Below are positions 16,805 through 25,991 of a DNA stretch of 64,000 nucleotides, in pieces (the first letter of the stretch is position 1; the number at the start of each line of letters is the position of its first letter). A model generated the notes under the pieces. It searched no databases, had not been told where the DNA came from, and saw nothing but the letters and a program-made list of their open reading frames with translations. The stretch covers positions 62,001 through 126,000 of the forward strand of contig JAHLLM010000007.1 of assembly GCA_020444175.1 (NCBI GenBank), read 5' to 3'. Both the position numbers and the translations under genes were made by a program. The DNA comes from Desulfobulbaceae bacterium. GTDB lineage: Bacteria; Desulfobacterota; Desulfobulbia; Desulfobulbales; SURF-16.

Positions 16805-18697
16805 CTATTCAGGAAGGCCCATAGTGGACAATACCTGGGTAATCTCATCAAGAATGGTTGGATCATCAATGGTTGAAGGCATCCTGTATTCCTTGCCATT
16901 GGCTATGGCACGCATGGTTCCGCGCAGAATTTTGCCGGAGCGTGTTTTCGGCAGGCGATGGGCCAGAATAGATTCACGATAGCAGGCAATGGGCCCGATC
17001 TGATCGCGCACCATCTGGGCAAGCTCCTGTTTTACTTCCTCAAAGTCCCTTTGCACACCGGCTTTCAAAATAATGAAGCCAATCGGCTTTTCACCTTTCA
17101 ACTTATCATGGGTGCCGATTACAGCGCACTCGGCAACATCAGGGTGGTTGGCGATAACCTCCTCCATGGCGCCTGTGGAAAGCCGATGACCGGCGATATT
17201 AATGACATCGTCCATGCGACCCATGACATAAACATAGCCGTCCTCGTCGATAAAACCGCCGTCACTGGTTTCATAATACCCTTTAAAGGCCGACATATAG
17301 GATTTAACGAATTTCTTCTCGTCCCGCCACAGAGAGACAAGGGTCCCCGGCGGCAATGGAAGTTTTATGACCACATTGCCTTCCTGATTCGGACCAAGCT
17401 CCTTGCCGTGCTCATCAACGATATGAACGTCATATCCGGGAACAGCCTTTGTGGGAGATCCAGGTTTAACTGGAAATTCCTCTATGCCGCGGCAGTTGGC
17501 GACAATAGCCCAGCCGGTTTCAGTCTGCCACCAATGATCTATCACAGGGCACTTCAGGAGATCGCATGCCCAGTGGTAAGTATCCGGATCAAGCCGTTCA
17601 CCTGCAAGATAGAGGGCTTCAAAGGAGCTTAAATCATATTTTTTGCAGAATGCACCGTTGGGATCCTCTTTTTTGATGGCCCGGAATGCCGTTGGCGCCG
17701 TAAAAAGAGTTTTAACGCCATGCTCTGAGATAACTCTCCAGAAAGCGCCCGGATCAGGAGTGCCGATGGGCTTTCCTTCATAGAAAACCGTGGTGCAGCC
17801 TTTGAGCAGCGGCCCGTAGACAATATACGAATGACCGACCACCCAGCCGACATCCGAGGCTGACCAGAAAACATCTTTCGTGTCTATATTATAGATATTT
17901 TTCATGGACCAGTGCAGGGCAACGGCATGGCCGCCGTTGTCTCGCATAACGCCTTTGGGCATGCCTGTGGTCCCGGATGTATAGAGGATATAAAGAGGAT
18001 CTGTTGCCGCAACCGGTACACAATCAGCAGCTTCTGATTTATTCATTTCCTGCTGCCAGTCAAGGTCTCGGCCTTCCTGCAGTTCGGCTGTTACAAAAGG
18101 ACGTTGGAAAACAATGCATTTTTCCGGTTTATGGTCAGCCGAATCAAAGGCCTTGTCAACAAGGGGCTTGTAAGCCAGGGTCTTTTTCCCTTCAATGGCA
18201 CCTGATGCCGTCACGATGACCTTGGGTTGGGCATGATCGATACGTATTGCAAGTTCGTGGGCCGCAAAGCCGCCAAAAACAACGGAATGGACGGCCCCCA
18301 GTCGGGCGCAGGCCAGCATGGCCACTGCGGCTTCCGGGATCATGGGCATATAAATAATAACCGTATCGCCCTTGGAAACGCCCTGGGCTTTGAGAACCCC
18401 GGCAAAGCTTGATACTTTCCGGAGAAGTTCATTATAGGTGAGTTTGTAAATAGTATCTGTAACCGGCGAATCATAAATAATTGCCGCCTTATCACCAAGT
18501 CCGTTTTCCACATGTCTGTCAACGGCATTGTAGCAGGTGTTCAGCTCCGCACCGGAGAACCAGCGATAAAAAGGAGGATTGTCATCATCAAGCACTTTGT
18601 CCCATTTCTTATACCAGCTGATTCCTTCAGCAGCTTCGGCCCAGAATTCTTCAGGGTTATCTATACTTTTACTAAACAACTCGCTGTAGTTTGACAT
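16805..18697 (-). CDS. Acetyl/propionyl-CoA synthetase (PrpE-like, AMP-forming)
   Basis: 630-aa adenylate-forming enzyme that activates a short-chain acid to its CoA ester. The start is ATG at 18697 (MSNYSELF, AAGG upstream); the longer tracked start adds a nonconserved tail. It shows the P-loop YTSGTTGMPKGV, the aromatic WWQTETGWAI and the catalytic-lysine tail RSGKILRGTMRAIANG. The RDNGGHAVAL block after the P-loop is more like PrpE than Acs. As first gene of the methylmalonyl-CoA operon it most plausibly activates propionate; acetate use cannot be excluded. Confidence 0.92.
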   Translation of the reverse strand: MSNYSELFSKSIDNPEEFWAEAAEGISWYKKWDKVLDDDNPPFYRWFSGAELNTCYNAVDRHVENGLGDKAAIIYDSPVTDTIYKLTYNELLRKVSSFAGVLKAQGVSKGDTVIIYMPMIPEAAVAMLACARLGAVHSVVFGGFAAHELAIRIDHAQPKVIVTASGAIEGKKTLAYKPLVDKAFDSADHKPEKCIVFQRPFVTAELQEGRDLDWQQEMNKSEAADCVPVAATDPLYILYTSGTTGMPKGVMRDNGGHAVALHWSMKNIYNIDTKDVFWSASDVGWVVGHSYIVYGPLLKGCTTVFYEGKPIGTPDPGAFWRVISEHGVKTLFTAPTAFRAIKKEDPNGAFCKKYDLSSFEALYLAGERLDPDTYHWACDLLKCPVIDHWWQTETGWAIVANCRGIEEFPVKPGSPTKAVPGYDVHIVDEHGKELGPNQEGNVVIKLPLPPGTLVSLWRDEKKFVKSYMSAFKGYYETSDGGFIDEDGYVYVMGRMDDVINIAGHRLSTGAMEEVIANHPDVAECAVIGTHDKLKGEKPIGFIILKAGVQRDFEEVKQELAQMVRDQIGPIACYRESILAHRLPKTRSGKILRGTMRAIANGKEYRMPSTIDDPTILDEITQVLSTMGLPE

Positions 18698-18850
18698 GAC
18701 AAAACCTTCAGTAAAGTTAAAAATTATCCCTGCTCCAAAAACAGGTAGTTCCACCTATAACCTGAGAACCTTTATCATTGACAGGCATCTTTGTCAAGAT
18801 CAAGCGCGGGATGGAATTGGCGTCATATCAATGCCCAAAATACAAAAGGC

Positions 18851-18884
18851 AAAAAAAAACCCTGCCAAAAGGCAGGGGTTTTTT
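18851..18884 (-). terminator. Rho-independent terminator after the HesB-like gene
   Basis: AACCCTGCC-AAAA-GGCAGGGGTT hairpin flanked by a run of A on one side and T on the other. On the minus strand it gives a GC-rich stem followed by a long T-run, 23 bases after the HesB-like stop. It separates that gene from the propionate operon. Confidence 0.85.
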
Positions 18885-18906
18885 AACATCTGTTATGCAG
18901 AAAGCT

Positions 18907-19236
18907 TTAGCTGCAGGAACTTCCGCAGGAACCGCAGGCAGAGCCTCCTCCGCCAAGCGGTACACTTGAGGAGATAGCAAAGCCTGAACGCGGACCGGCA
19001 TCGACAAAATCTACTTTGATGCTGCCGCAGCTAGTCAATAAGGTTGATTCTACAAGAAATTTCAATTCATCGTGATCAAAAACCTGATCAGTGTCTTTTG
19101 GCTCATCCAGAGCCAATCCAAGTGATGGGCCAGCTCAGCCGCCCTGCATCAAAGCAATCCGAATAGCAGAATCAATATTATTCTGATCCAGATATGCCTT
19201 CAAATTCTTGATGGCGATATCAGTTACATCCAACAT
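18907..19236 (-). CDS. HesB/IscA-like selenoprotein (in-frame UGA = selenocysteine)
   Basis: 109-aa reading with one internal UGA at codon 34 (19135-19137); the ORF track shows only the part after it. Starting at ATG 19236, which has a strong GAGGAGG ribosome site, the protein reads MLDVTDIAIKNLKAYLDQ, then IRIALMQGG-U-AGPSLGLALDEP. The UGA falls where IscA/HesB proteins carry their first cluster-ligand Cys. The fold continues to a Cys-rich tail, SACGSCGSSCS. A 7-bp hairpin with a UGGAU loop begins 18 nt after the UGA and fits a bacterial SECIS. HesB-like selenoproteins are known in deltaproteobacteria. The role is presumably Fe-S cluster or redox chemistry. The alternative is a nonsense-mutated gene, made unlikely by the intact frame. 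Confidence 0.85.
19098..19116 (-). promoter_or_regulatory. SECIS-like hairpin of the HesB-like selenoprotein
   Basis: On the minus strand TTGGCTC-TGGAT-GAGCCAA forms a perfect 7-bp stem with a 5-nt loop having G at positions 2 and 3. The stem begins 18 nt after the UGA, inside the distance range of bacterial SECIS elements. It would recruit SelB to decode the UGA. Confidence 0.75.
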
Positions 19237-19818
19237 ACAAAAACCTCCTCGTTAAAATTAGAAAAATATAAAAAATATAAAAATGTATTAAATTCTTGAA
19301 TATTATAAATTATGCTTTTCGTTTGTTCTCTGCTTCCCTGCCTAGTCTGTGAATTCCACACTCACATTAATAAGTATCTGGAATTATACATATCAACTGA
19401 AGATAAGAATCTTATCGGTTCCGCAGGGTTATAAATTAAAATAATAATGTATTTAAATTATAAGTAAAAAGAAACAAGAAGTCAACCGAATGAACAACGA
19501 CAGCTGCCGGAAACAAAGAAAAAAAAATTCCACCAGAGACGAAAAATCAACAAGTTATAACCCACAATCCTCTATCAGGATACTTCCTGCAAATGGAGGC
19601 AACTATTTGTAAATGTAAAAAAAGAGACATTTTTTTTGCACGATCGAGTACAACGATCTATAATCAGGAAAAGATATTTTACGGTCTCTCATTTATGCCC
19701 TTTTAAGGGTAAAAAATACCCAAATCGCAGTCAAAATTTCATTTATTGAAATACCTTGGCGGCTGGTCAGCGTCAGGGCTCAATGCGTGGTGTTCAATAA
19801 TTTTTACGGAACATACAT
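19237..19818. other. Long AT-rich divergent intergenic region
   Basis: About 580 bases between the divergent HesB-like and phosphofructokinase genes. The first 400 bases are very AT-rich with no supported ORF and must carry both promoters. From about 19682 to 19800 there is a diverged relative of the dispersed 102-bp element (ACGGTCTCTCATTTATGCCC ... TTGGCGGCTGGTCAGC). Confidence 0.5.
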
Positions 19819-20907
19819 ATGAAGAAAATTGTTATCTCTACCGGTGGTGGTGATGCCCCCGGGCTTAATGCTGTTATTTATTCCGTCGTTATGGCTTCAC
19901 AATCCCGGGGATGGGAAGTCTATGGTAGCCGCCAGGGTTACCTGGGTCTTCTTGACGCTGATGAACTCATCAGACTCACCCCTGAAGACGTAGCCGATAT
20001 TACACCGACAGGGGGGACGATACTTGGTTCGACAAATAAGGGCAATCCTTTTGCCATGCCTGTTGAAAATCTCGCCGGTGAAATTCAGATCAGGGATGTT
20101 TCAGACAGAGTCATGAAAAATTTCCTGCGCATGGGATTTCTTTGCCACATTGCTGTCGGTGGCGACGGAAGTCTTGAAATCGCCCATCGTTTTGCCACGG
20201 AAAAAGGCATGCAGGTTATTGGAGTTCCCAAAACCATTGATAATGACCTGCAGGCAACGCAAATGACTTTCGGCTACGACACAGCCGTTTCCACAGCCAC
20301 AGAGGCTCTTGACAAGCTTCACTCCACTGCCAAATCCCACGACAGGGTTCTGGTTGTCGAAGTAATGGGCCGAGATTCAGGCTGGATTGCATTGAATTCA
20401 GGAATATCCGGAGGTGCCGATGTCATTCTGATTCCTGAGATACCTTTTGATTTTGATACGGTCTGTGAAAAGATTAATGACAATGTTCTCCATGACAAGC
20501 ATTATGCCATCGTGGTTGTGGCGGAAGGCGCAAAAGCACGTGACCATGAAGCCATTCACAAGGGTGATGGTGAGGTTGGCCGTTCGGAAAAAATCCTTGG
20601 CGGCATAGGAGAATATGTTGCCCGGGAAATCAGCCTCAGGACCGGTAAGGACTCTCGTTCCCTTGTTCTCGGGCATCTCCAGCGTGGTGGTTCTCCCACG
20701 ACCTTTGACCGATTGCTTGCCCTACGCTTTGGTGCAACAGCGGTACGCCTTGCCGAAAATGGAGATTTCGACCAGATGGTTGCCCTGTCCGGGGATCAGA
20801 TGATTGCCGTTCCACTTGCCGAGGCAGTCAAAGGCAGAAAAAAGGTGCCACTGGACAGCGACAAGGTACTCACCGCCCGGGAGATTGGCATCTGCTTTGG
20901 AGACTAA
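19819..20907 (+). CDS. 6-phosphofructokinase, mixed-substrate (group III) type
   Basis: 362-aa phosphofructokinase. It phosphorylates fructose 6-phosphate in glycolysis. The start MKKIVISTGGGDAPGLNAVI, the nucleotide/PPi motif GGDGS, the catalytic PKTIDNDL and the substrate loop MGRDSGWIAL are present. The GGDGS glycine usually marks ATP use, whereas the Lys of PKTIDND is shared with PPi-dependent enzymes. This combination is typical of the group III ATP enzymes, so ATP is favoured but not certain. A hairpin terminator follows 33 bases after the stop, so it is probably monocistronic. Confidence 0.92.
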   Translation: MKKIVISTGGGDAPGLNAVIYSVVMASQSRGWEVYGSRQGYLGLLDADELIRLTPEDVADITPTGGTILGSTNKGNPFAMPVENLAGEIQIRDVSDRVMKNFLRMGFLCHIAVGGDGSLEIAHRFATEKGMQVIGVPKTIDNDLQATQMTFGYDTAVSTATEALDKLHSTAKSHDRVLVVEVMGRDSGWIALNSGISGGADVILIPEIPFDFDTVCEKINDNVLHDKHYAIVVVAEGAKARDHEAIHKGDGEVGRSEKILGGIGEYVAREISLRTGKDSRSLVLGHLQRGGSPTTFDRLLALRFGATAVRLAENGDFDQMVALSGDQMIAVPLAEAVKGRKKVPLDSDKVLTAREIGICFGD

Positions 20908-20940
20908 CCGTCCCGTAATTGAGTTGTTGTCGATAAAAAG

Positions 20941-20972
20941 CGCTACGATACAAAACGTAGCGTTTTTTATTT
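20941..20972 (+). terminator. Rho-independent terminator after phosphofructokinase
   Basis: Perfect 7-bp stem CGCTACG/CGTAGCG with an 8-base loop followed by six T residues and a further T-rich tail. Confidence 0.9.
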
Positions 20973-21020
20973 TCCGCAAGCGCTCCTTCACTTAACGTAA
21001 CAAATAACCCGTAATACCCA

Positions 21021-23483
21021 ATGACAACTTTTAAGAAGAAACTGGAAGCCGCATTTGAATCCCTTGCCGGCCACATATACCGTTTTCGCTGGTTCATTAT
21101 TGCAATCATGATGTTACTGGCTGCTGCTTCCGTCAGTCAATTGCCAAAACTGACAATTGATATGTCTGATGAAGGTTTTTTGCATCCTGAGGATCCGATT
21201 CTTAAAACGTACAATGATTTTCGCGACCAGTTCGGACGCGACGATCTTATTGTCCTTGCCATTAAGGGTGATGTTTTCAGTCTTCCTTTCCTCGAAAAGC
21301 TTCAAAAAATCCATAAGCAACTTGAGAATACGCTTCCCCATATTGATGAAATAACGTCCATGGTCAATGCACGCAATACCCGCGGGGTGCAGGATGGTAT
21401 TATAGTTGAAGATCTTCTTGAAAAATGGCCGGAAAACAGTGACGCCCTTGCTGCGTTGAAACAACGTGTCATGGAAAACCCACTCTACATTAATCGCCTC
21501 ATTTCAGAAGACGGCAATTTTACAACCCTTCTTATTCAAACTGATACTTACAGCGTCAATGTTAATGAGGATGATATCCTGGAGGGCTTTGATGAACTGG
21601 ATGGATTTGCGGATGACGCGGACTCAACAGTCAAAACAGCAGACCAACCTCAAAAACGACCTTATTTAACGGATGAAGAAAAAGGCGATATTATCCATGC
21701 CACCCGCGAAATTGCCGATCAATACAGATCGAACGATTTTCAGATACAGATAGCAGGAAGCCCGGTGGTCGTTACTGATGTTAAAAAGGCTTTGCGGAGC
21801 GATATGGCTCTGTTTATGCGACTTGCTCTGCTCATGATATCCATCAGCCTTTTTCTTATGTTTCGAAGAGTGTCTGCCGTTATCATGCCGATACTGGTCG
21901 TTGTGCTGGCCTTAACCAGTACACTGGCCCTCATGGTCTTAAGCGGCACGCCATTTAAAATGCCGACTACTATTCTTCCTTCTTTTCTTCTTGCCGTGGG
22001 AGTCGGCGACAGTGTTCACATACTGTCCATCTTTTTTCAGCATTTTAACCAAAACTACAACAAACAAGAGGCATTAAAATATGCCCTCGGCCATTCAGGA
22101 CTAGCTGTGGTCATGACAAGTCTTACCACTGCCGCAGGTCTCGCCTCCTTCTCCGGAGCGGAAATTGCCCCGGTTGCCGACCTGGGTATTTTTGCCTCTT
22201 CCGGTGTTATGCTTGCCATGGTCTACTCTCTTGTTTTTCTGCCGGCAATGCTTGCAGCATTTCCGCTACGCCATAAAAAATATGCTGCAGACGGGCAGAA
22301 AAACAATGATGGGCCATTGATGAATAAAATCATGGACAGCCTGACTGTTTTCACTTCCAGACATACCAAAGGCATCATCATATTCAGCGTCCTTCTTCTT
22401 ATTTTTTCAATTGTCGGCGTTACAAAAATTAAATTTTCCCATGATATTCTTTCCTGGCTGCCTGAGTCTTTTCCCGTGCGCAGTGCAACACGGACAATAG
22501 ACACCTCTTTGAAAGGTTCGGTTACCCTTGAGCTGATTCTTGATACGGGCAGGGAAAATGGACTTTATGATCCGGATACGCTCAATAAAATAGAACAACT
22601 TACCAAAGAACTTGAAACTGATAAAAAACTGTCGCTTGATGTGGGCAAAGCAATGTCCGTTGCTGACATTTTAAAAGAAATACATAAGGCATTGAACGAG
22701 AACAGGCAGGATTTCTATGTCATTCCCCAGGACAAAAAACTTATCCCCCAGGAATTTCTGCTTTTTGAAAATTCAGGATCAGACGATCTGGAGGATGTGG
22801 TTGATTCGCGCTTTCAGCTTGCCAGAATTACCGTCAAAGTTCCCTGGCAGGATGCCATGCATTACGTGCCTTTTATTAAAGAAGTAAAGGGGAAAGCGGC
22901 ACAAATCTTCGGCCCGGATATGGATATCACGGTTACCGGTATCATGGCGCTTTTCGGACGCATCATATATGCTGCCATTTATTCTACAGCGCAGAGTTAT
23001 CTTATTGCCTTTGCGGTTATCAGCGTTATGATGATGCTTCTGGTCAGCAGTATCCGGCTCGGCATACTCTGCATGTTTCCTAATCTTGTCCCCATCGTCT
23101 TTACCATGGGCATGATGGGCTGGCTCGGTATACATCTTGATATGTTCACCATGCTCATCGGCTCAATCGCCATCGGCATCGCGGTTGACGACACTGTTCA
23201 CTTTCTTTATAACTTTAAACGTTATTTCCCTATTTATGGCGACCCGGTTCGTGCCGTGGAGGAAACTTTTCATGGAACGGGAAAGGCAATGCTCACCACC
23301 ACGGTTGTGCTTTCCATGGGCTTTTTCATCTTTATGCTTGCCTCTATGCATAATCTTTTCAACTTTGGCTTCCTGACGGGCATAACTCTGCTTCTTGCCC
23401 TGGCAGCTGATTTTTTCCTGGCACCTGCCCTGCTTATTGTGGCTTCAAAAAGTTCCATGGGCAAAAGGGAAATTTTGAAATAG
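21021..23483 (+). CDS. RND/MMPL-family transporter
   Basis: 820-aa RND-superfamily permease with the duplicated layout. One transmembrane helix sits near residue 25, then a large periplasmic loop, five helices (about 255-410), a second single helix near 440-465, a second periplasmic loop, and five closing helices (about 640-810). The conserved intramembrane motifs GVGDSVHILSIFF and GIAVDDTVHFLYNFKRYF carry the proton-relay Asp residues. It belongs to the MMPL/HAE-2/3-like group associated with lipid or hydrophobic-compound export. A LolA-like protein and a DUF1302 protein follow on the same strand and form a recurrent trio, suggesting envelope lipid transport. The substrate is unknown. Confidence 0.88.
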   Translation: MTTFKKKLEAAFESLAGHIYRFRWFIIAIMMLLAAASVSQLPKLTIDMSDEGFLHPEDPILKTYNDFRDQFGRDDLIVLAIKGDVFSLPFLEKLQKIHKQLENTLPHIDEITSMVNARNTRGVQDGIIVEDLLEKWPENSDALAALKQRVMENPLYINRLISEDGNFTTLLIQTDTYSVNVNEDDILEGFDELDGFADDADSTVKTADQPQKRPYLTDEEKGDIIHATREIADQYRSNDFQIQIAGSPVVVTDVKKALRSDMALFMRLALLMISISLFLMFRRVSAVIMPILVVVLALTSTLALMVLSGTPFKMPTTILPSFLLAVGVGDSVHILSIFFQHFNQNYNKQEALKYALGHSGLAVVMTSLTTAAGLASFSGAEIAPVADLGIFASSGVMLAMVYSLVFLPAMLAAFPLRHKKYAADGQKNNDGPLMNKIMDSLTVFTSRHTKGIIIFSVLLLIFSIVGVTKIKFSHDILSWLPESFPVRSATRTIDTSLKGSVTLELILDTGRENGLYDPDTLNKIEQLTKELETDKKLSLDVGKAMSVADILKEIHKALNENRQDFYVIPQDKKLIPQEFLLFENSGSDDLEDVVDSRFQLARITVKVPWQDAMHYVPFIKEVKGKAAQIFGPDMDITVTGIMALFGRIIYAAIYSTAQSYLIAFAVISVMMMLLVSSIRLGILCMFPNLVPIVFTMGMMGWLGIHLDMFTMLIGSIAIGIAVDDTVHFLYNFKRYFPIYGDPVRAVEETFHGTGKAMLTTTVVLSMGFFIFMLASMHNLFNFGFLTGITLLLALAADFFLAPALLIVASKSSMGKREILK

Positions 23484-23558
23484 CTCAATTCCCCGGTAAG
23501 ACAGACAATTTATAATTGTGGTAAAAAAATCACTTTCAAGACAATTTCAGGACCAGAC

Positions 23559-24374
23559 ATGATTTCTCGTAAATATACCATTCTTTTTTCTTTTCTGTTG
23601 TTATCAACTTTTATTCCTTTTCTTCTTCCTTCTCCGGGTATGGCGCTCACTGCCCGTGAAATAATGGAAAAAGTTGATGCCCGCGATGATGGGGACAATA
23701 TTACCCTGAATACGGAGATGATTCTTATTGATAAAAACAACTATGAAAGAAAACGACTTATTAAGGCCTTTATGAAAGACAAGGGCAGGGATACCTGGCG
23801 TATCCAGTTTTTTATTGAACCGTCGGATGTCAAGGATACTGCCTTTTTGACCTACGACTATTACAGCGGTGAAAAAGACGATGACCAGTGGATGTATCTG
23901 CCGGAACTTCATAAGACAAAGCGCATTGCATCCTCGGATAAATCTTCGGCCTTCATGGGTTCAGACTTTTCGTACGCCGACATGACCAGAAGGGTTCTGG
24001 ATGAGTGGAAATATACATTGCTGAAAGAAAGTACGGTAGACGGTCATAAGGTCTGGCTCATTGAAGCCCTGCCTATAAACGAGGTGGTCGCTGACAGATA
24101 TGGATACAGTAAATCAGTTGTTTTTGTCCGACAGGATATTTTCTTCCCTGTCCGGGCCGTCCACTGGGTAAAAGAGGGAAACAAAATAAAGTACATGGAA
24201 GTAAAAAAACTTGAACTGATTGACAATATATGGGTGGCAACAGAAACAACTATGAAGACCACCAAAAACAAAAGAACACTTCACAGAACCATTTTGCACT
24301 GGAATAATGTCAAATTCAACCAGCACATAGATGAATCAATGTTTACAGTTCGCAGACTGGAAAATGGCCTGTAA
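23559..24374 (+). CDS. Outer-membrane lipoprotein-sorting (LolA-like) protein
   Basis: 271-aa exported protein. The signal peptide runs to about residue 29 (LLPSPGMALTAREIM). The remainder shows the LolA-like fold of the 'outer membrane lipoprotein-sorting protein' family: REIMEKVDARDDGDN, the DDQWMYLPELHKTKRI block and the later MKTTKNKRTLHRT. It is not classical LolA; members of this family accompany MMPL/RND permeases and probably carry lipids across the periplasm. It lies 75 bases after the permease gene, and its 3' end overlaps the DUF1302 gene. Confidence 0.85.
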   Translation: MISRKYTILFSFLLLSTFIPFLLPSPGMALTAREIMEKVDARDDGDNITLNTEMILIDKNNYERKRLIKAFMKDKGRDTWRIQFFIEPSDVKDTAFLTYDYYSGEKDDDQWMYLPELHKTKRIASSDKSSAFMGSDFSYADMTRRVLDEWKYTLLKESTVDGHKVWLIEALPINEVVADRYGYSKSVVFVRQDIFFPVRAVHWVKEGNKIKYMEVKKLELIDNIWVATETTMKTTKNKRTLHRTILHWNNVKFNQHIDESMFTVRRLENGL

Positions 24375-25827
24375 TTGTCGTATATTCTGCCTCAGCTTAG
24401 CCGTTGCCTGTTTCTGCCTGCTGATTCCTGACGCTCTCCATGCCGCTGATGATCTTGATGACGTACTCTCCGGATTTGACGAGGCTGAGGATGTAACCAG
24501 GCAACCGGCTCCCGATAATACGGAACTTGATACCATCATGTCCGGTTTTGAGGATACACCGCTTTCTTCTCAACCTGCCGACACCGATTGGCAAAACGCA
24601 GCTCAGTCCGCCCTCCCGCCCTGGCTCGACATAAACGGCAACATCAGCCTGTCAAGCTCACTTAACTTTGCCCATAATGCCCCGGAACCTGGGATGTCAG
24701 ACCACAGGGGCGTTTCCAAACTGAAACTGGGCGCAGATATATACGCGGACATAAAATTCAATGCAGCCTGGCAGTCGAGATTCGAGCTAAAAGGCTTTTA
24801 TGATCTGGTCTATGATATGGAGGGCAGGGATAATTATACCGATCAGGTTCTGGATGAATATGGCAAGGAATTAGAACTGGGTGAAGTATGGCTGCAGGGA
24901 AGAATATCGGACAATGTCGATCTGAAGACAGGCAGGCAGATTGTTGTCTGGGGTAAATCGGACAATATCAGAATAACCGATATTCTGAATCCCCTTGATA
25001 ACCGTGAACTCGGCCTCGTTGATATTAAGGATCTCAGGCTGCCCGTTGCCATGACAAAAATGGATTACTATACAGGTCCCTGGAATATTAGTGCCATGGT
25101 CATTCATGAATTTCGCAAATCAAAAATACCGGTGTATGGAAGTGATTACTATCCCGGCTCGTCTCCTCCACCCAGTGACGACAAACCAGGTTTCAGCCTG
25201 GCTAATCAGGAATACGCACTGGCAGCAAACGGTATTTTCAGGGGATGGGACATCTCATTCTACGGTGCCAGGGTATTTGATGACATAGCCCATGTCGAGC
25301 AGAAGACATATTCCCGTGCCAGGAAATACAGCCGCCTGGGTATGGTGGGAAGCGCTCTGAATATTGCCAGGGGAAACTGGCTGCTTAAAAGTGAAGCAGC
25401 GTTCCTGGATGGTATCCGGTACTCCCTGCCGGTTGGGGAAAAATCACGTCTTGATGTTCTGCTGGGAGCGGAATATACCGGTATCAGCGAGACGGTCATT
25501 TCCATGGAGGTCGCTGATCGTCACATCTTTTCTTTTGACAGAAGATTAAAAGATGCTCCAATCTATGGACGCCGCGATGATTTGCAGACTGCTCTCAGAG
25601 TGAACCGGGATTTTCAGAACGATACCCTGAAACTAACCTGGCTGCTTTCCCTTTTCGGCATCCGGGGAGAAAATGGTCTTCTGCAGCGTCTTACACTGGA
25701 ATACGAGTTGACTGCCGATACAAACATCACAGCCGGCATTGTCACCTACCAGTCAGGTGACAATGCGCTTTTTCGCACTATTGGAGATAATGACAGAATT
25801 TTCCTGGAAGTACGAACCTACTTTTAA
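24364..25827 (+). CDS. DUF1302-like outer-membrane protein
   Basis: 487 aa from the ATG at 24364 (MACNCRIFCLSLAV), preferred because the tracked start lacks signal-peptide character. The chosen start overlaps the upstream gene by 11 bases. Signal cleavage is expected near DALHAADD. An acidic segment with two repeats (DDVLSGFDEAED and DTIMSGFEDTP) precedes a beta-rich region with alternating aromatic residues ending in a terminal Phe (EVRTYF), as outer-membrane barrels do. The GRQIVVWGKSDNIRITDILNP block is the DUF1302 hallmark. It is probably the outer-membrane member of the RND/LolA-like trio. The exact role is unproved. Confidence 0.82.
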   Translation: MACNCRIFCLSLAVACFCLLIPDALHAADDLDDVLSGFDEAEDVTRQPAPDNTELDTIMSGFEDTPLSSQPADTDWQNAAQSALPPWLDINGNISLSSSLNFAHNAPEPGMSDHRGVSKLKLGADIYADIKFNAAWQSRFELKGFYDLVYDMEGRDNYTDQVLDEYGKELELGEVWLQGRISDNVDLKTGRQIVVWGKSDNIRITDILNPLDNRELGLVDIKDLRLPVAMTKMDYYTGPWNISAMVIHEFRKSKIPVYGSDYYPGSSPPPSDDKPGFSLANQEYALAANGIFRGWDISFYGARVFDDIAHVEQKTYSRARKYSRLGMVGSALNIARGNWLLKSEAAFLDGIRYSLPVGEKSRLDVLLGAEYTGISETVISMEVADRHIFSFDRRLKDAPIYGRRDDLQTALRVNRDFQNDTLKLTWLLSLFGIRGENGLLQRLTLEYELTADTNITAGIVTYQSGDNALFRTIGDNDRIFLEVRTYF

Positions 25828-25834
25828 TGCATGT

Positions 25835-25938
25835 ATCTGTTCAGCAGCACTCCATCTCTGCACGATCAGGCCTTCTCACATAGACAACTATAGCTCGTCA
25901 GCCTGCTTGTGCGGATCTGAAGCACTGCTGAACAGATA
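25835..25938. repeat. Long imperfect inverted repeat
   Basis: About 104 bases between convergent genes. The arms begin TATCTGTTCAGCAGCACT and end AGCACTGCTGAACAGATA, a nearly perfect 18-bp match, with further pairing inside (GATCAGGC/GCCTGCTTG). It could act as a bidirectional terminator or be a MITE remnant. No T-run follows. Confidence 0.7.
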
Positions 25939-25991
25939 GGTCTGGTGGTTTTGCACGTTTTCAGACATCTCGCTGAATATACTAATGCGTT

